Positions 17,019 through 25,055 of a stretch of DNA of 26,815 bases are shown here, piece after piece. This DNA comes from Desulfuromonadaceae bacterium (lineage in GTDB: Bacteria > Desulfobacterota > Desulfuromonadia > Desulfuromonadales > Desulfuromonadaceae). Numbering within the stretch: position 1 is the first letter of the stretch; every line of letters starts with the position of its first letter. The translations under genes and the position numbers were made by a program. The stretch lies in assembly GCA_027065245.1 (NCBI GenBank), contig JAMOOS010000343.1, forward strand, positions 1 through 26,815, given 5' to 3'. The notes below the pieces were generated by a model, which did not search any database, was not told the DNA's origin, and saw only the letters and a list, made by a program, of their open reading frames with translations.

Positions 17019-18614
17019 ATGGAAAGTACACTGCCACAATATATTACCTGGTTAATCCCCCCGGTGCTCGGGGCTGTTATCGGTTATGTGACTAACTACA
17101 TTGCCATCAGGATGCTGTTTCGTCCGCTGCGCCCGTGGCACATATTCTCGCTGCGGGTACCGTTGACGCCGGGTATCATACCTTCGCAGCGCCACAAGCT
17201 GGCCAGACGGATGGGCGAGATGGTAGGCGACCATCTGCTCACCGGCGGCGACATCAGTACCGCCCTGGGACGTGAGAGTTTCCGTACCCAGCTCAAGCTG
17301 GCGTTAGCGGATCGGCTGGACAGTTTTCTCAATCGTCAGTGCGGCCCCCTTATAACTTTGCTGCCGCGCCGTTTTCATCAGCGCTTTTACACCCTGCTGG
17401 AAACCCTGCGCCTTAAAGGCTTTGCCCGGCTGCGCCGTTATGTTGATTCGGAGAAGTTCGCCGCCACCGTCCACAACCTGTGTCAACGCGAGATGGAACG
17501 GCTGCTGGCCAGGGATATCGCCGCCTTTCTCACCCCGCAACGCTACCAGCGTGGCCGCACCCATCTGGAAAACTCCCTGCAGCGCTGGCTGCAGACACCG
17601 GCACTGGAACAGGCGCTGCACCAGTTTATCACCAGCAACAGCGACAAACTGCTGCGCAGCGAACGCTCTCTCAAACAACTGCTGCCGCCCCAACTGGTTG
17701 AGATAATACACAGCCGCCTGGAGCAGGAGATACCCGCCCTGCTGGAGGGTTTTGCCGCCATGCTCGACGACGAGCAACTGCGCTGCGTTATGCAGGACAA
17801 GGCGCGGCTGGCCATAGATTCCTTCATCGACTCGGTGGAGGGTCTGTCAGCCATCATTGCCGCCCTGTTTGACATGGAAAAAATCTACAGCCGACTGCCG
17901 GAATTTATCGACAAAGCGGCGGCAGAATTTCGCCATTGGCTGGTGCAGGAGAAAACCATTGCCAAAGTGCAGCAGCTACTGCATCAGAGGCTGGACGAGT
18001 GGCTGCAACGCCCGCTACACCAGCACTTTGCCAATGTTCCCTACGAACAAGTGGCCGCCGCCCGCGACCAGCTGAGCAAACAGGCGCTCATCCTGCTGCG
18101 CAGCGCCACTACCCGCAACCACATTATCGACCTGCTGGAAAAAGGCTTCGATTCCATCAAGGATAAACCGCTGCACCAACTGCTGGAACAACTGGCGCCC
18201 ATCGGCAGCGACACCGCCCTGGCTGCCAGCGCCGCCGATGCCGTCATCACTGCGGTGCGCGCGCCACAACTGCAACAGCAACTGGAACAGGTCGCGGCGG
18301 AAAAAATCACCGCCTTCGTTACCAGCCATCCCATTGGTACCCTGGCGGCACGCCTGCCCAGCGACGCGCGTGAAGAGATTTACGCCGCCCTGCTCACCCA
18401 ACTGGTACTGGTACTAAAAAAGGAGATCCCGCCACTGGTAACCAGCCTGGATATACAGCGCATTGTCGAAGACAAGGTAAATTCCCTCGATATCCTCAAG
18501 GTAGAAGAACTGCTGATGGGAATAATGAAAGAGCAGTTTAAATACATCAACATCTTCGGCGCCCTGCTCGGCGCCATAATCGGCCTGCTCAATCTGCTGG
18601 TGCTGGCGCTGTAG
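17019..18614 (+). CDS. DUF445 family membrane protein
   Basis: This 531-residue protein has one hydrophobic segment at each end (about 8-30, and 510-530 in LLGAIIGLLNLLVLAL). Between them lies a long helical region rich in Leu, Gln and charged residues, probably coiled-coil and lying outside the membrane. The N-terminal signature GYVTNYIAIRMLFRP, with LTPGIIPSQRHKLARRMGEM, identifies DUF445, the YheB/YjiN group. The function of the family is not established. The C-terminal ILKVEELLMGIMKEQFKYI plus final membrane segment is also family-typical. The ATG at 17019 has AAGGCAAG upstream. It is the last gene of the LpoA-like/antiporter/DUF445 unit. I see no clear terminator before the antitoxin promoter. 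Confidence 0.88.
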   Translation: MESTLPQYITWLIPPVLGAVIGYVTNYIAIRMLFRPLRPWHIFSLRVPLTPGIIPSQRHKLARRMGEMVGDHLLTGGDISTALGRESFRTQLKLALADRLDSFLNRQCGPLITLLPRRFHQRFYTLLETLRLKGFARLRRYVDSEKFAATVHNLCQREMERLLARDIAAFLTPQRYQRGRTHLENSLQRWLQTPALEQALHQFITSNSDKLLRSERSLKQLLPPQLVEIIHSRLEQEIPALLEGFAAMLDDEQLRCVMQDKARLAIDSFIDSVEGLSAIIAALFDMEKIYSRLPEFIDKAAAEFRHWLVQEKTIAKVQQLLHQRLDEWLQRPLHQHFANVPYEQVAAARDQLSKQALILLRSATTRNHIIDLLEKGFDSIKDKPLHQLLEQLAPIGSDTALAASAADAVITAVRAPQLQQQLEQVAAEKITAFVTSHPIGTLAARLPSDAREEIYAALLTQLVLVLKKEIPPLVTSLDIQRIVEDKVNSLDILKVEELLMGIMKEQFKYINIFGALLGAIIGLLNLLVLAL

Positions 18615-18663
18615 GCTGCTGCGCCCTTTGCCTTAAGCAATGCCGACAACCCTGAATTGCTAT

Positions 18664-18697
18664 TTGACGTACATAATCAAGTACTTTATTGTGTACA
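18664..18697 (+). promoter_or_regulatory. Promoter and probable autoregulatory operator of the toxin-antitoxin pair
   Basis: TTGACG (18664-18669) and TATTGT (18687-18692) are 17 bp apart. The spacer contains the palindrome AAGTACTT (18679-18686), and GTACA/TGTAC half-sites flank it (18669-18673 and 18692-18696). Phd/YefM antitoxins normally repress their own promoter by binding such palindromes. Confidence 0.5.
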
Positions 18698-18723
18698 TTA
18701 AACCACTGACACAGGAGGGGGAC

Positions 18724-19005
18724 ATGCGCAGGATCAAGGTTGATCAGGATATCAGATCCATGTCGGAATTCAGAAATGGTATCGCCGCATTTATGCAGCA
18801 GGTGCGCGATACCAAACGCCCTATCGTTATCACCCAGCATGGCAAAGGGGCTGCGGTTTTACTGGATGTTGGTGAATATGAGGCCATGGTGGAACAGATA
18901 GAATTGCTGCAGGATATACAAGTTTCCGGCGCGCAAATCGACAACGGCAACGGTATTGAGCATCAGGCGGCTAAAACAATGATCCTGCAGGATATCAAGG
19001 CGTGA
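18724..19005 (+). CDS. Phd/YefM family antitoxin
   Basis: The 93-residue protein has the Phd/YefM fold. The N-terminal DNA-binding half includes DIRSMSEFRNGIAAFMQQVRDTKRPIVIT, followed by QHGKGAAVLLDVGEYEAM, the core signature of the family. The C-terminal tail (about 60-93) would wrap and inhibit the partner toxin. The ATG at 18724 follows a very strong AGGAGGGGG. The frame is open further upstream to an ATG at 18640, but that lies in front of the promoter. The stop overlaps the toxin start by four bases (GTGA), typical of coupled antitoxin-toxin pairs. Because the toxin is broken, this antitoxin may now act only as an autorepressor or protect against related toxins. Confidence 0.9.
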   Translation: MRRIKVDQDIRSMSEFRNGIAAFMQQVRDTKRPIVITQHGKGAAVLLDVGEYEAMVEQIELLQDIQVSGAQIDNGNGIEHQAAKTMILQDIKA

Positions 19006-19288
19006 ACATTATCTGGTCGCCGCTGGCACTGAAGCGGGTTCGTGACATTGCCACCTACATAGCTGACGATAATCCAGCCGCGGCAGAAGCGTGGGTGGAA
19101 AGATTGTTTGGCAAGGTTACTATGCTCAAACAGTCTCCCCGTGCCGGTCGACAGGTGCCAGAACTGGCCAGAGCGGAGATCAGAGAGCTAATTATCGCAT
19201 TATTTACCGGCTCGATTCTTCTGCAATAGCTATTCTGACTGTACGTCACAACAGGCAGATACTACCCGTGGAGGAAGTCAGGCACTGA
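19002..19288 (+). pseudogene. ParE/RelE family toxin, frameshifted
   Basis: The first frame reads MNIIWSPLALKRVRDIATYI through GRQVPELARAEIREL, a normal ParE/RelE N-terminal two-thirds. It then runs into an unrelated tail and stops at 19229 (75 residues). The missing C-terminal strands are intact in another frame, reading NYRIIYRLDSSAIAILTVRH up to a stop at 19286-19288. Joining the two would give a toxin of about 98 residues, the family norm. The break is near 19189-19197. Adding ten bases, as if one copy of an 8-bp direct repeat plus two bases had been lost, restores IIGNYRIIYRL, the usual family sequence. The 3' end overlaps the phoR 3' end by 11 bp. A sequencing error is the main alternative. 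Confidence 0.85.
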
Positions 19289-21026
19289 TCTGCCGGTCAC
19301 TTGTCTTTGCGCTGGTTTTACCGCGGCGCCGCTGGCACAGCTTCACATAAAAGCGGTTGCCGCCAGCGCTGTTGGTTTCCACCCCGGCGCTACCGCGATA
19401 GAGGCTGGCGATATGTTTGACAATGGAGAGACCGAGGCCGGTGCCGGAGTGTTGTTTGTTGCGCGAGCGCGAACAGGTGTAGAAGCGTTCAAAAATGCGC
19501 TGGCGCTGGGATTCCTCGATGGGCGGGCCGCCGTCGTCAACGGTGATGGACACCATGCCGTCATCGGCGCTGACACTGGCGCTGACAACGGCGCTGTCGG
19601 AGTATTTGATGGCGTTGTCGATGAGATTGGTCAAAACGCTGCGCAGGTGTTCGGCGCTGATGAATACCGGCGTGTCCGTGGCGGTAATGGTCAGCTTAGC
19701 AGCGCCGCTATCGGCATAGAAGGCACGCAACTCGGCGGCAATATCCTCCGGCACAACACTGTGCGACACGGTAAAGTTATCCCCCACCGATTCCAGTTTG
19801 TGCAGCTCGATGACATCGTTGATGAGGTTGTTGAGCCGCTGCGACGAGATATAGATGTTATCGAGAAAATGCTGGCGTTGCTGCGCGCTGATGGCGGGAT
19901 TGTCGCGCAGGGTTTCGGCATAACCCATAATCATGGCTAAAGGTGTTTTGAGTTCGTGGGAGATGTTGCCGGTCAACTCGGCCTTGAACACTTCGTATTC
20001 CACCTGGCGGGTAACATTGCGCAGCAGAACCAACTTCTGATCCTCCACCTGGCGCACATTACAGTCAAACACCCGCTGTTTGAGGGTAATACGGGCATAC
20101 TCGTCGCGCTGGGCAGCCATGGTGCTGAAAAAGTTTATCAGTGGAATATCGTTGCTGATATCAAACAGGTTTGTCCCCGGAGTAAATGTCACGCCAAATT
20201 CCTGTTCCAGCCACGGGTTGGCGTGCAGAATGACGTTGTCGCCATCGAGGAGCAATACTCCCTGGTCCATGGTGGTAAAGATGTGGTTGAGCTTTTTGCG
20301 ATCCCGTTCCAGCTCGTAGTTTTTCCGTTGCAAAGCGGTGTAGATACGGTAGATCAATCCGGCTACCCGCGCCATGGCTTTATCTTTGAAACGGGGAAAA
20401 TGAACGTGCTCGCGCCCCGATTCGATGGCCTCGGCGATATAGTACAGCCGCTGCACCGGCAGTGAAACCTTACCGGCAAAGTACAGCGCCAGCAGCAGAA
20501 CCACCAGTGTCAACGCGGCAAAACCGCCCATGGCGTGGCGGGTAAGCTTCTGCTGCAGCGCCGCTACATAGGTTTCGGGATAGGCCAGGCGCAGTACGGT
20601 GTTGTCGTCCAGTTTGCGGGCAAAATAGAGCATGGGCATTTTGACCGTGCTGCTGTAGCGCGAAGAGAATCCTTCACCGTAATAGATGGCCGCCTTTACC
20701 TCCGGGCGGCCTTTGTGATTTTCCATAGCGGCGATATCGTCGTACCCTACCAGCGAATCGGTAAGCACCCGGCCGGAAGTGTCGATTACACTGATACGCA
20801 AAAAGGTGCGGCGGGTAATATCGGCCAGACGGGCATAAGTGGATGACGCGACGGGATCGTTATCGTGCAGCAGTTGCGCCACAATCACCCACTTGTTCTT
20901 CATCTCCTGCAACAGTTCCTGGCGGGCGTTGGCGGTGGTGGTGTCGTAGGCAAAATAAAAGGTGAGGGTGAGGGCGATGAACAGCGGAATGAACAGTACC
21001 AGAAATACTTTTACAAACGAGCGCAT
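19278..21026 (-). CDS. phoR: Phosphate-regulon sensor histidine kinase PhoR
   Basis: The 582-residue inner-membrane kinase has two membrane segments (about 5-25 and 166-184) around a sensor region of about 140 residues, longer than the tiny periplasmic loop of E. coli PhoR. A HAMP-like linker, a PAS domain (about 245-345) and the kinase core follow. H357 in NISHELKTPL is the phospho-acceptor, NLIDNAIKYS (467-476) is the N box and SGTGLGLSIVKHI (527-539) the G2 box. The G1 box reads DGGPPI rather than DxGxGI, with Pro502 in place of the second Gly. It phosphorylates PhoB under phosphate limitation and is held off by PhoU and the Pst transporter. The start is adjacent to the phoB stop, and it is the last gene of the operon. 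Confidence 0.9.
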   Translation of the reverse strand: MRSFVKVFLVLFIPLFIALTLTFYFAYDTTTANARQELLQEMKNKWVIVAQLLHDNDPVASSTYARLADITRRTFLRISVIDTSGRVLTDSLVGYDDIAAMENHKGRPEVKAAIYYGEGFSSRYSSTVKMPMLYFARKLDDNTVLRLAYPETYVAALQQKLTRHAMGGFAALTLVVLLLALYFAGKVSLPVQRLYYIAEAIESGREHVHFPRFKDKAMARVAGLIYRIYTALQRKNYELERDRKKLNHIFTTMDQGVLLLDGDNVILHANPWLEQEFGVTFTPGTNLFDISNDIPLINFFSTMAAQRDEYARITLKQRVFDCNVRQVEDQKLVLLRNVTRQVEYEVFKAELTGNISHELKTPLAMIMGYAETLRDNPAISAQQRQHFLDNIYISSQRLNNLINDVIELHKLESVGDNFTVSHSVVPEDIAAELRAFYADSGAAKLTITATDTPVFISAEHLRSVLTNLIDNAIKYSDSAVVSASVSADDGMVSITVDDGGPPIEESQRQRIFERFYTCSRSRNKQHSGTGLGLSIVKHIASLYRGSAGVETNSAGGNRFYVKLCQRRRGKTSAKTSDRQISA

Positions 21027-21698
21027 CTATTCCACCTTGTAGCCGATTTTGGCGATGGATTTTATCAGGGTTGCCGCCGGGCCCAGCTTTTTACGCAGGG
21101 TGGAGATATGGGAATCGACGGTACGGCTGTACACTTCGGCGTCGTAGCCCCAGACGTTGCTGAGGAGCTGATTACGGGTAAACACGCGGCGCGGATATTT
21201 CACCAGCAGGCGCAGCAGCTCGTACTCCTTGTTGGTGAGGGACACCTCGGTGCCGTCGACGCTCACCAGATGTTTTTCCTCGTCGATGACGATGCCGGCG
21301 TAACGCACGGCGGCGCTGTCGTCGCTGCGGCGGGTACGCTTGAGCATCACCATCACTTTTGCCAGCAGCACCTTCATGCTGAACGGTTTGGTGAGATAAT
21401 CGTCGGCACCCGCTTCCAGGGCGGCGACAATGTCATCGTCGCTGCTTCTGGCCGAGATAATCACCACCGGCACGGCGGCATAGGCAGCGTTGGCGCGCAC
21501 CAACTTGAGAAACTGATCCCCCTTCAGACCCGGAAGCATGATATCGAGCAGTATCAGCTCCGGAACCACCTCCTCCAGCATCATCAGGGCATCGTTGGCG
21601 TTATCCACCGCCGCCACGTTGTGCCCGGCGCTCTGCAGATTGAACGCAATCAGCTCACGCAGGGCGTGTTCATCCTCTACCAGCAGGATCTTGGCCAT
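21027..21698 (-). CDS. phoB: Phosphate regulon response regulator PhoB
   Basis: This 223-residue response regulator of the OmpR/PhoB class has a receiver domain (about 1-120) with acidic pocket E8-D9, the phospho-acceptor D52 in LILLDIMLPG, the switch residue S in IISAR and K in YLTKPFS. The C-terminal winged helix (about 130-223) contains LTNKEYELLRLLVKYPRRVF and SRTVDSHISTLRKKLG. Phosphorylated PhoB activates phosphate-starvation genes at Pho boxes. The ATG at 21698 has GGAG eight bases upstream, inside the last codons of phoU, so translation is coupled. The neighbours and the order phoU-phoB-phoR make the PhoB assignment firm. Confidence 0.93.
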   Translation of the reverse strand: MAKILLVEDEHALRELIAFNLQSAGHNVAAVDNANDALMMLEEVVPELILLDIMLPGLKGDQFLKLVRANAAYAAVPVVIISARSSDDDIVAALEAGADDYLTKPFSMKVLLAKVMVMLKRTRRSDDSAAVRYAGIVIDEEKHLVSVDGTEVSLTNKEYELLRLLVKYPRRVFTRNQLLSNVWGYDAEVYSRTVDSHISTLRKKLGPAATLIKSIAKIGYKVE

Positions 21699-21702
21699 GG
21701 CG

Positions 21703-22365
21703 CTACTCCAGGCTGCGGGTACGGTGGCGAATCACCTCGCCGCTAACCATGAAATAGATCATCTCACAGATATTGGTGGCGTAGTCGGCGATGCGCTCTA
21801 TACTGCGGGTGATAAACATCAGCGACACCACGTTGCGTTCGTTGCCCAGCTCCTGATTCATGTAACCGATAAGTTCCTTGTTGATCTTGCTGTCGTACTG
21901 ATCCACCACATCGTCGCGCTTGATGATCTCCACTGCAGCGGCAAGGTCCTTGTTGAAATAGGCGGTAATGGCATCTTCTATCATGGCTATGGTGTGCTCG
22001 GCCATTTTGGGCAGGTCGATGTACGGCTTTACCGGCGGCGCCTGGTTGAGGGCGATCACCTCTTTGGCGATATTGGTGCAGTGATCGCCCACCCGCTCAA
22101 GATCGACGATAATTCGTAACGCCGTAACCACAAAGCGCAGATCGATGGCCTTGGGCTCGTACAACGCCAGCATCTTCAGGCAATGCTCGTCGATACAGGT
22201 ATCGAGGCGATCGACGTTATCATCGCGGGCGATAACACTCTGCGCCAGTTCCGAATCGCGGCTGAACAGCGCGGTGGTGGAATCCTGCAGCATGGAGGTT
22301 ACCTCCTGACACATGCTGGCCAGCAGTGTTTTAAGTTGTAGATATTCCTTGTCAACCTTGTCCAT
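21703..22365 (-). CDS. phoU: Phosphate signalling protein PhoU
   Basis: This 220-residue all-helical cytoplasmic protein is made of two three-helix repeats. Each repeat carries the metal-binding motif, seen as DLERVGDHCTNI in the first half and SIERIADYATNI in the second. PhoU links the Pst transporter to PhoR and keeps the Pho regulon off when phosphate is plentiful. The length matches the family. AGG lies about eight bases before the ATG. It lies between pstB (21 bp upstream) and phoB (4 bp downstream) on one transcript. Confidence 0.96.
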   Translation of the reverse strand: MDKVDKEYLQLKTLLASMCQEVTSMLQDSTTALFSRDSELAQSVIARDDNVDRLDTCIDEHCLKMLALYEPKAIDLRFVVTALRIIVDLERVGDHCTNIAKEVIALNQAPPVKPYIDLPKMAEHTIAMIEDAITAYFNKDLAAAVEIIKRDDVVDQYDSKINKELIGYMNQELGNERNVVSLMFITRSIERIADYATNICEMIYFMVSGEVIRHRTRSLE

Positions 22366-22386
22366 GGATATACCTGCCTTATGTGA

Positions 22387-23145
22387 TTAGCCGAAACGGC
22401 CGGTTATGTAATCCTCGGTGAGCTGCCTGGCCGGGTTGGTAAACATTTTGTCGGTGGCGTCCACCTCAATCAGCTCACCCATATACATAAACGCCGTGCG
22501 ATCGGAGATGCGCGCCGCCTGCTGCATGTTGTGAGTGACGATGATAATGGTTACATCCTTCTTCAACTCTACCATCAATTCCTCGATTTTGCTGGTGGAA
22601 ATCGGGTCGAGGGCGCTGGTGGGCTCGTCAAATAGAATGATATCCGGTTGTACCGCCAGGGCGCGGGCAATAACCAGCCGCTGCTGCTGGCCGCCAGACA
22701 AACCACTGGCCGGTTGTTTGAGACGGTCGGCAACTTCCTCCCACAGCGCCGCCTGTTTCAGCGCCGCCTCCACCCGGTCGGCCAGCTCGGCGCGGTTTTT
22801 TATCCCCTGCAATTTGAGACCGTAAGCGATGTTATCGGCGATGGACATGGGAAACGGCGTCGGCTTTTGAAACACCATGCCGATACGGCTGCGCAAAGCG
22901 GTTATATCCTTGCGACACAGCAGGTTGCTCCCCTCGAAGATAATCTCCCCCTCGTAGCGGTGGCCGGGATACAGATCGTGCATCCGGTTGATACAGCGCA
23001 AAAAAGTGGTCTTGCCGCAACCGGAAGGACCGATAAGGGCGGTAACACTGTGGCGCTCCACCGTCATGCTCAGCCCCTTTACCGCCTGCACCGTGCCGTT
23101 ATAGTAAAAATTCAAATCGTTTACGACCAGAACCGCTTCAGCCAT
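22387..23145 (-). CDS. pstB: Phosphate ABC transporter ATP-binding protein PstB
   Basis: This 252-residue ATPase drives high-affinity phosphate import on the inner face of the membrane. Walker A GPSGCGKT is at 39-46, the Q loop VFQKPTPFPMSI at 91-102 (the PFPMSI is characteristic of PstB), the signature LSGGQQQR at 149-156 and Walker B ILFDEPTSALDP at 170-181. The switch His is in THNMQQAARISD. The length is as expected. GAGG precedes the ATG, and the gene begins 9 bp after the pstA stop. Confidence 0.97.
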   Translation of the reverse strand: MAEAVLVVNDLNFYYNGTVQAVKGLSMTVERHSVTALIGPSGCGKTTFLRCINRMHDLYPGHRYEGEIIFEGSNLLCRKDITALRSRIGMVFQKPTPFPMSIADNIAYGLKLQGIKNRAELADRVEAALKQAALWEEVADRLKQPASGLSGGQQQRLVIARALAVQPDIILFDEPTSALDPISTSKIEELMVELKKDVTIIIVTHNMQQAARISDRTAFMYMGELIEVDATDKMFTNPARQLTEDYITGRFG

Positions 23146-23154
23146 CTGTCAACC

Positions 23155-23997
23155 TCAATGTTTGTATTTCCAGCGGATTATCAACCGCCCCAGGACCGTA
23201 ACCAGCAAAATGAATGCAGTGATGATAAACGCCGCCGCCCACGCCATCTGATGCCAGTCATCATAGGGCCCCATGGCGTACTGGTAGATGGTTACTGTAA
23301 GCGACGGCATGGACTCGCTCATATCAGTAGTAAGAAACATATTGTTAAACGATGTAAACAGCAGCGGCGCCGTCTCCCCGGCAATCCGGGCGATGGCCAG
23401 CAGCACGCCGGTAAAAATCCCCGTGGCGGCACCGCGATACACCACCTGGATAATAACTTTGTAATACGGCGCCCCCAGAGCAAACGCCGCCTCGCGAATC
23501 TCCCACGGCACCAGATTGATCATCTCCTCAGTGGTGCGCAATACCACTGGAACCATAATAATCGCCAGCGCCACCGCCCCGGCATAACCGCTGAAGTGAC
23601 CGCTGGGTTTCACCACCACCGCGTAAACAAAGGTACCGATAACAATGGACGGCACGCTGATCATAATATCCGACAACGTACTGATAAAACGGCCAATGGC
23701 GCGGTTGCGGCCATATTCAGCCAGGTAGGTTCCCCCCAGCACCCCCAGCGGCACGCCGATAAGCACCGCATACCAAGTGATAAGCAACTGACCGATAAAA
23801 GCGTGTTTAAGGCCGCCGCCCGCCATCCCCGGCGGCGCCGCTTCGTTGGTAAACAACTCCCAGGTGATGCTGCCCAGCCCGTGACGCAATATATCCGCCA
23901 GGATAAACAGCAGCCAGAACAGCCCCAGCGCCGCCGCCACACAGGCCAGAGTAAGCGCCACCACATTGATAAGCTTGCGCCTGCCGATTATATCCAT
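23155..23997 (-). CDS. pstA: Phosphate ABC transporter permease PstA
   Basis: This 280-residue inner-membrane permease has six predicted membrane segments and forms the channel with PstC. The binding-protein-dependent transport signature is present as REAAFALGAPYYKVIIQVVYRGAATGIFTG, here in the EAA loop that contacts PstB. SVPSIVIGTFVYAV and IARIAGETAPLLFTSF are typical PstA segments. The start has a GGGGTAGGG stretch a few bases upstream, and the gene lies 5 bp after the pstC stop. Confidence 0.95.
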   Translation of the reverse strand: MDIIGRRKLINVVALTLACVAAALGLFWLLFILADILRHGLGSITWELFTNEAAPPGMAGGGLKHAFIGQLLITWYAVLIGVPLGVLGGTYLAEYGRNRAIGRFISTLSDIMISVPSIVIGTFVYAVVVKPSGHFSGYAGAVALAIIMVPVVLRTTEEMINLVPWEIREAAFALGAPYYKVIIQVVYRGAATGIFTGVLLAIARIAGETAPLLFTSFNNMFLTTDMSESMPSLTVTIYQYAMGPYDDWHQMAWAAAFIITAFILLVTVLGRLIIRWKYKH

Positions 23998-24002
23998 CCG
24001 CC

Positions 24003-24938
24003 CTACCCCTGTTTGCTGCGCGCCAGCACGGTTTTGGCCAGCGCCAGCACAATAAAGTTCATGCTCAGCAGAATCAACGCCAGGTAAAACAGCGCCGACA
24101 GATACAGATCGCTGTCGGCCTCGGTAAACTCGTTGGCCAGGGTAACGGTAATGGTAGCCGAAGCGTCAAACAGCGAGGTTGCTATAGCGTGGCGATTACC
24201 CAGCACAAACGCCACCGCCATGGTCTCACCCAAAGCACGCCCCATGGCGATGATAATGCCGCCGAAGATGCCGGTTTTGGCGTGCGGAATCATCACATCC
24301 CGAATCACCTCCCAGCGGGTGGCGCCAATGCCGTAGGCCGATTCCTTGAGTTGCGGCGGCGTTAGAGCAAAAGTGTCGCGGGCGATGCTGGCGATAAACG
24401 GCGTAATCATGATGCTGAGGATGATGCTGGTGGTGAGGATATCGATACCCAGCGGCACACCGCTGAACAGTTTACCCAGCAGCGGAATAGCGCCAAACGT
24501 ACGTTGCAGCGCCGGTTCCACATACTCAGCCATCAGCGGCGCAAAGGTAAACAACCCCCACATGCCGTAGATAATACTGGGAATGGCCGCCAGCAGTTCA
24601 GTAGCGGTGGCGATAAGCGGCCGCAACACCGGCGGACACAACTCGGCAATAAAAATGGCGATACCCATGGAAAGCGGAATCGCCATAATCAGCGCCAGGG
24701 CCGTGGTAACCAGAGTACCGTACAGGGTGGTGGCGGCGCCAAACACCTCGCCAACAGGATCCCACTCAGTAGCGCTGATAAACCCCCACAGGCCGAATTT
24801 TTCCATGGCCGGCAGCGATTCTCTGAACAGCGACAGAAAAATACTCACAATCACCGCCAGCACCAGAAATGCCGCCAGAAAAGTCGTAGCGGCAAATATC
24901 CGTTCCAGCCATTGCTGTTGTCTGTTGTTGTCCACCAT
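24003..24938 (-). CDS. pstC: Phosphate ABC transporter permease PstC
   Basis: This 311-residue inner-membrane permease is the partner of PstA. It has six membrane segments. The first (about 13-35) is followed by a periplasmic stretch with WGFISATEWDP, typical of PstC. LLAAIPSIIYGMWGLF and the EAA loop LKESAYGIGATRWEVIRDVMIPHAKTGIFG follow, then GRALGETMAVAFVLG. GGAGAGG lies just before the ATG at 24938. It is the first gene of the pst-pho operon. PstS, the phosphate-binding protein that usually precedes pstC, is absent from this window. Confidence 0.95.
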   Translation of the reverse strand: MVDNNRQQQWLERIFAATTFLAAFLVLAVIVSIFLSLFRESLPAMEKFGLWGFISATEWDPVGEVFGAATTLYGTLVTTALALIMAIPLSMGIAIFIAELCPPVLRPLIATATELLAAIPSIIYGMWGLFTFAPLMAEYVEPALQRTFGAIPLLGKLFSGVPLGIDILTTSIILSIMITPFIASIARDTFALTPPQLKESAYGIGATRWEVIRDVMIPHAKTGIFGGIIIAMGRALGETMAVAFVLGNRHAIATSLFDASATITVTLANEFTEADSDLYLSALFYLALILLSMNFIVLALAKTVLARSKQG

Positions 24939-24990
24939 AACCTCTCCGCTGTTGAATAGCGGCGATAGTGACAGGGGCAGGTGTGGTGGT

Positions 24991-25018
24991 AATAAAGAAA
25001 ATGTTAAATAGTTGTCAA
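24991..25018 (-). promoter_or_regulatory. Possible promoter and Pho-box-like repeat upstream of pstC
   Basis: On the minus strand, TTGACA (25018-25013) and TTTATT (24996-24991) are 16 bp apart. The same bases contain a direct repeat with an 11-bp period, TTGACAA-CTAT-TTAACAT, which has the 7-4-7 spacing of a PhoB box. The match to the consensus half-site CTGTCAT is partial, and better on the opposite strand, so the Pho-box reading is weak. Confidence 0.35.
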
Positions 25019-25055
25019 ATAGTGCGATAAAAAACCAGGGCGGCAGCAGCTAACA

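Noticed and set aside
20865..21746. 293-residue open frame on the plus strand opposite phoB and phoR
   Set aside because: His/Gly/Gln-rich antisense shadow of the receiver and kinase genes.
22648..24087. 479-residue open frame on the plus strand opposite pstB and pstA
   Set aside because: No recognisable domain, Arg/His/Gln-rich composition, and it crosses two well-identified transporter genes.
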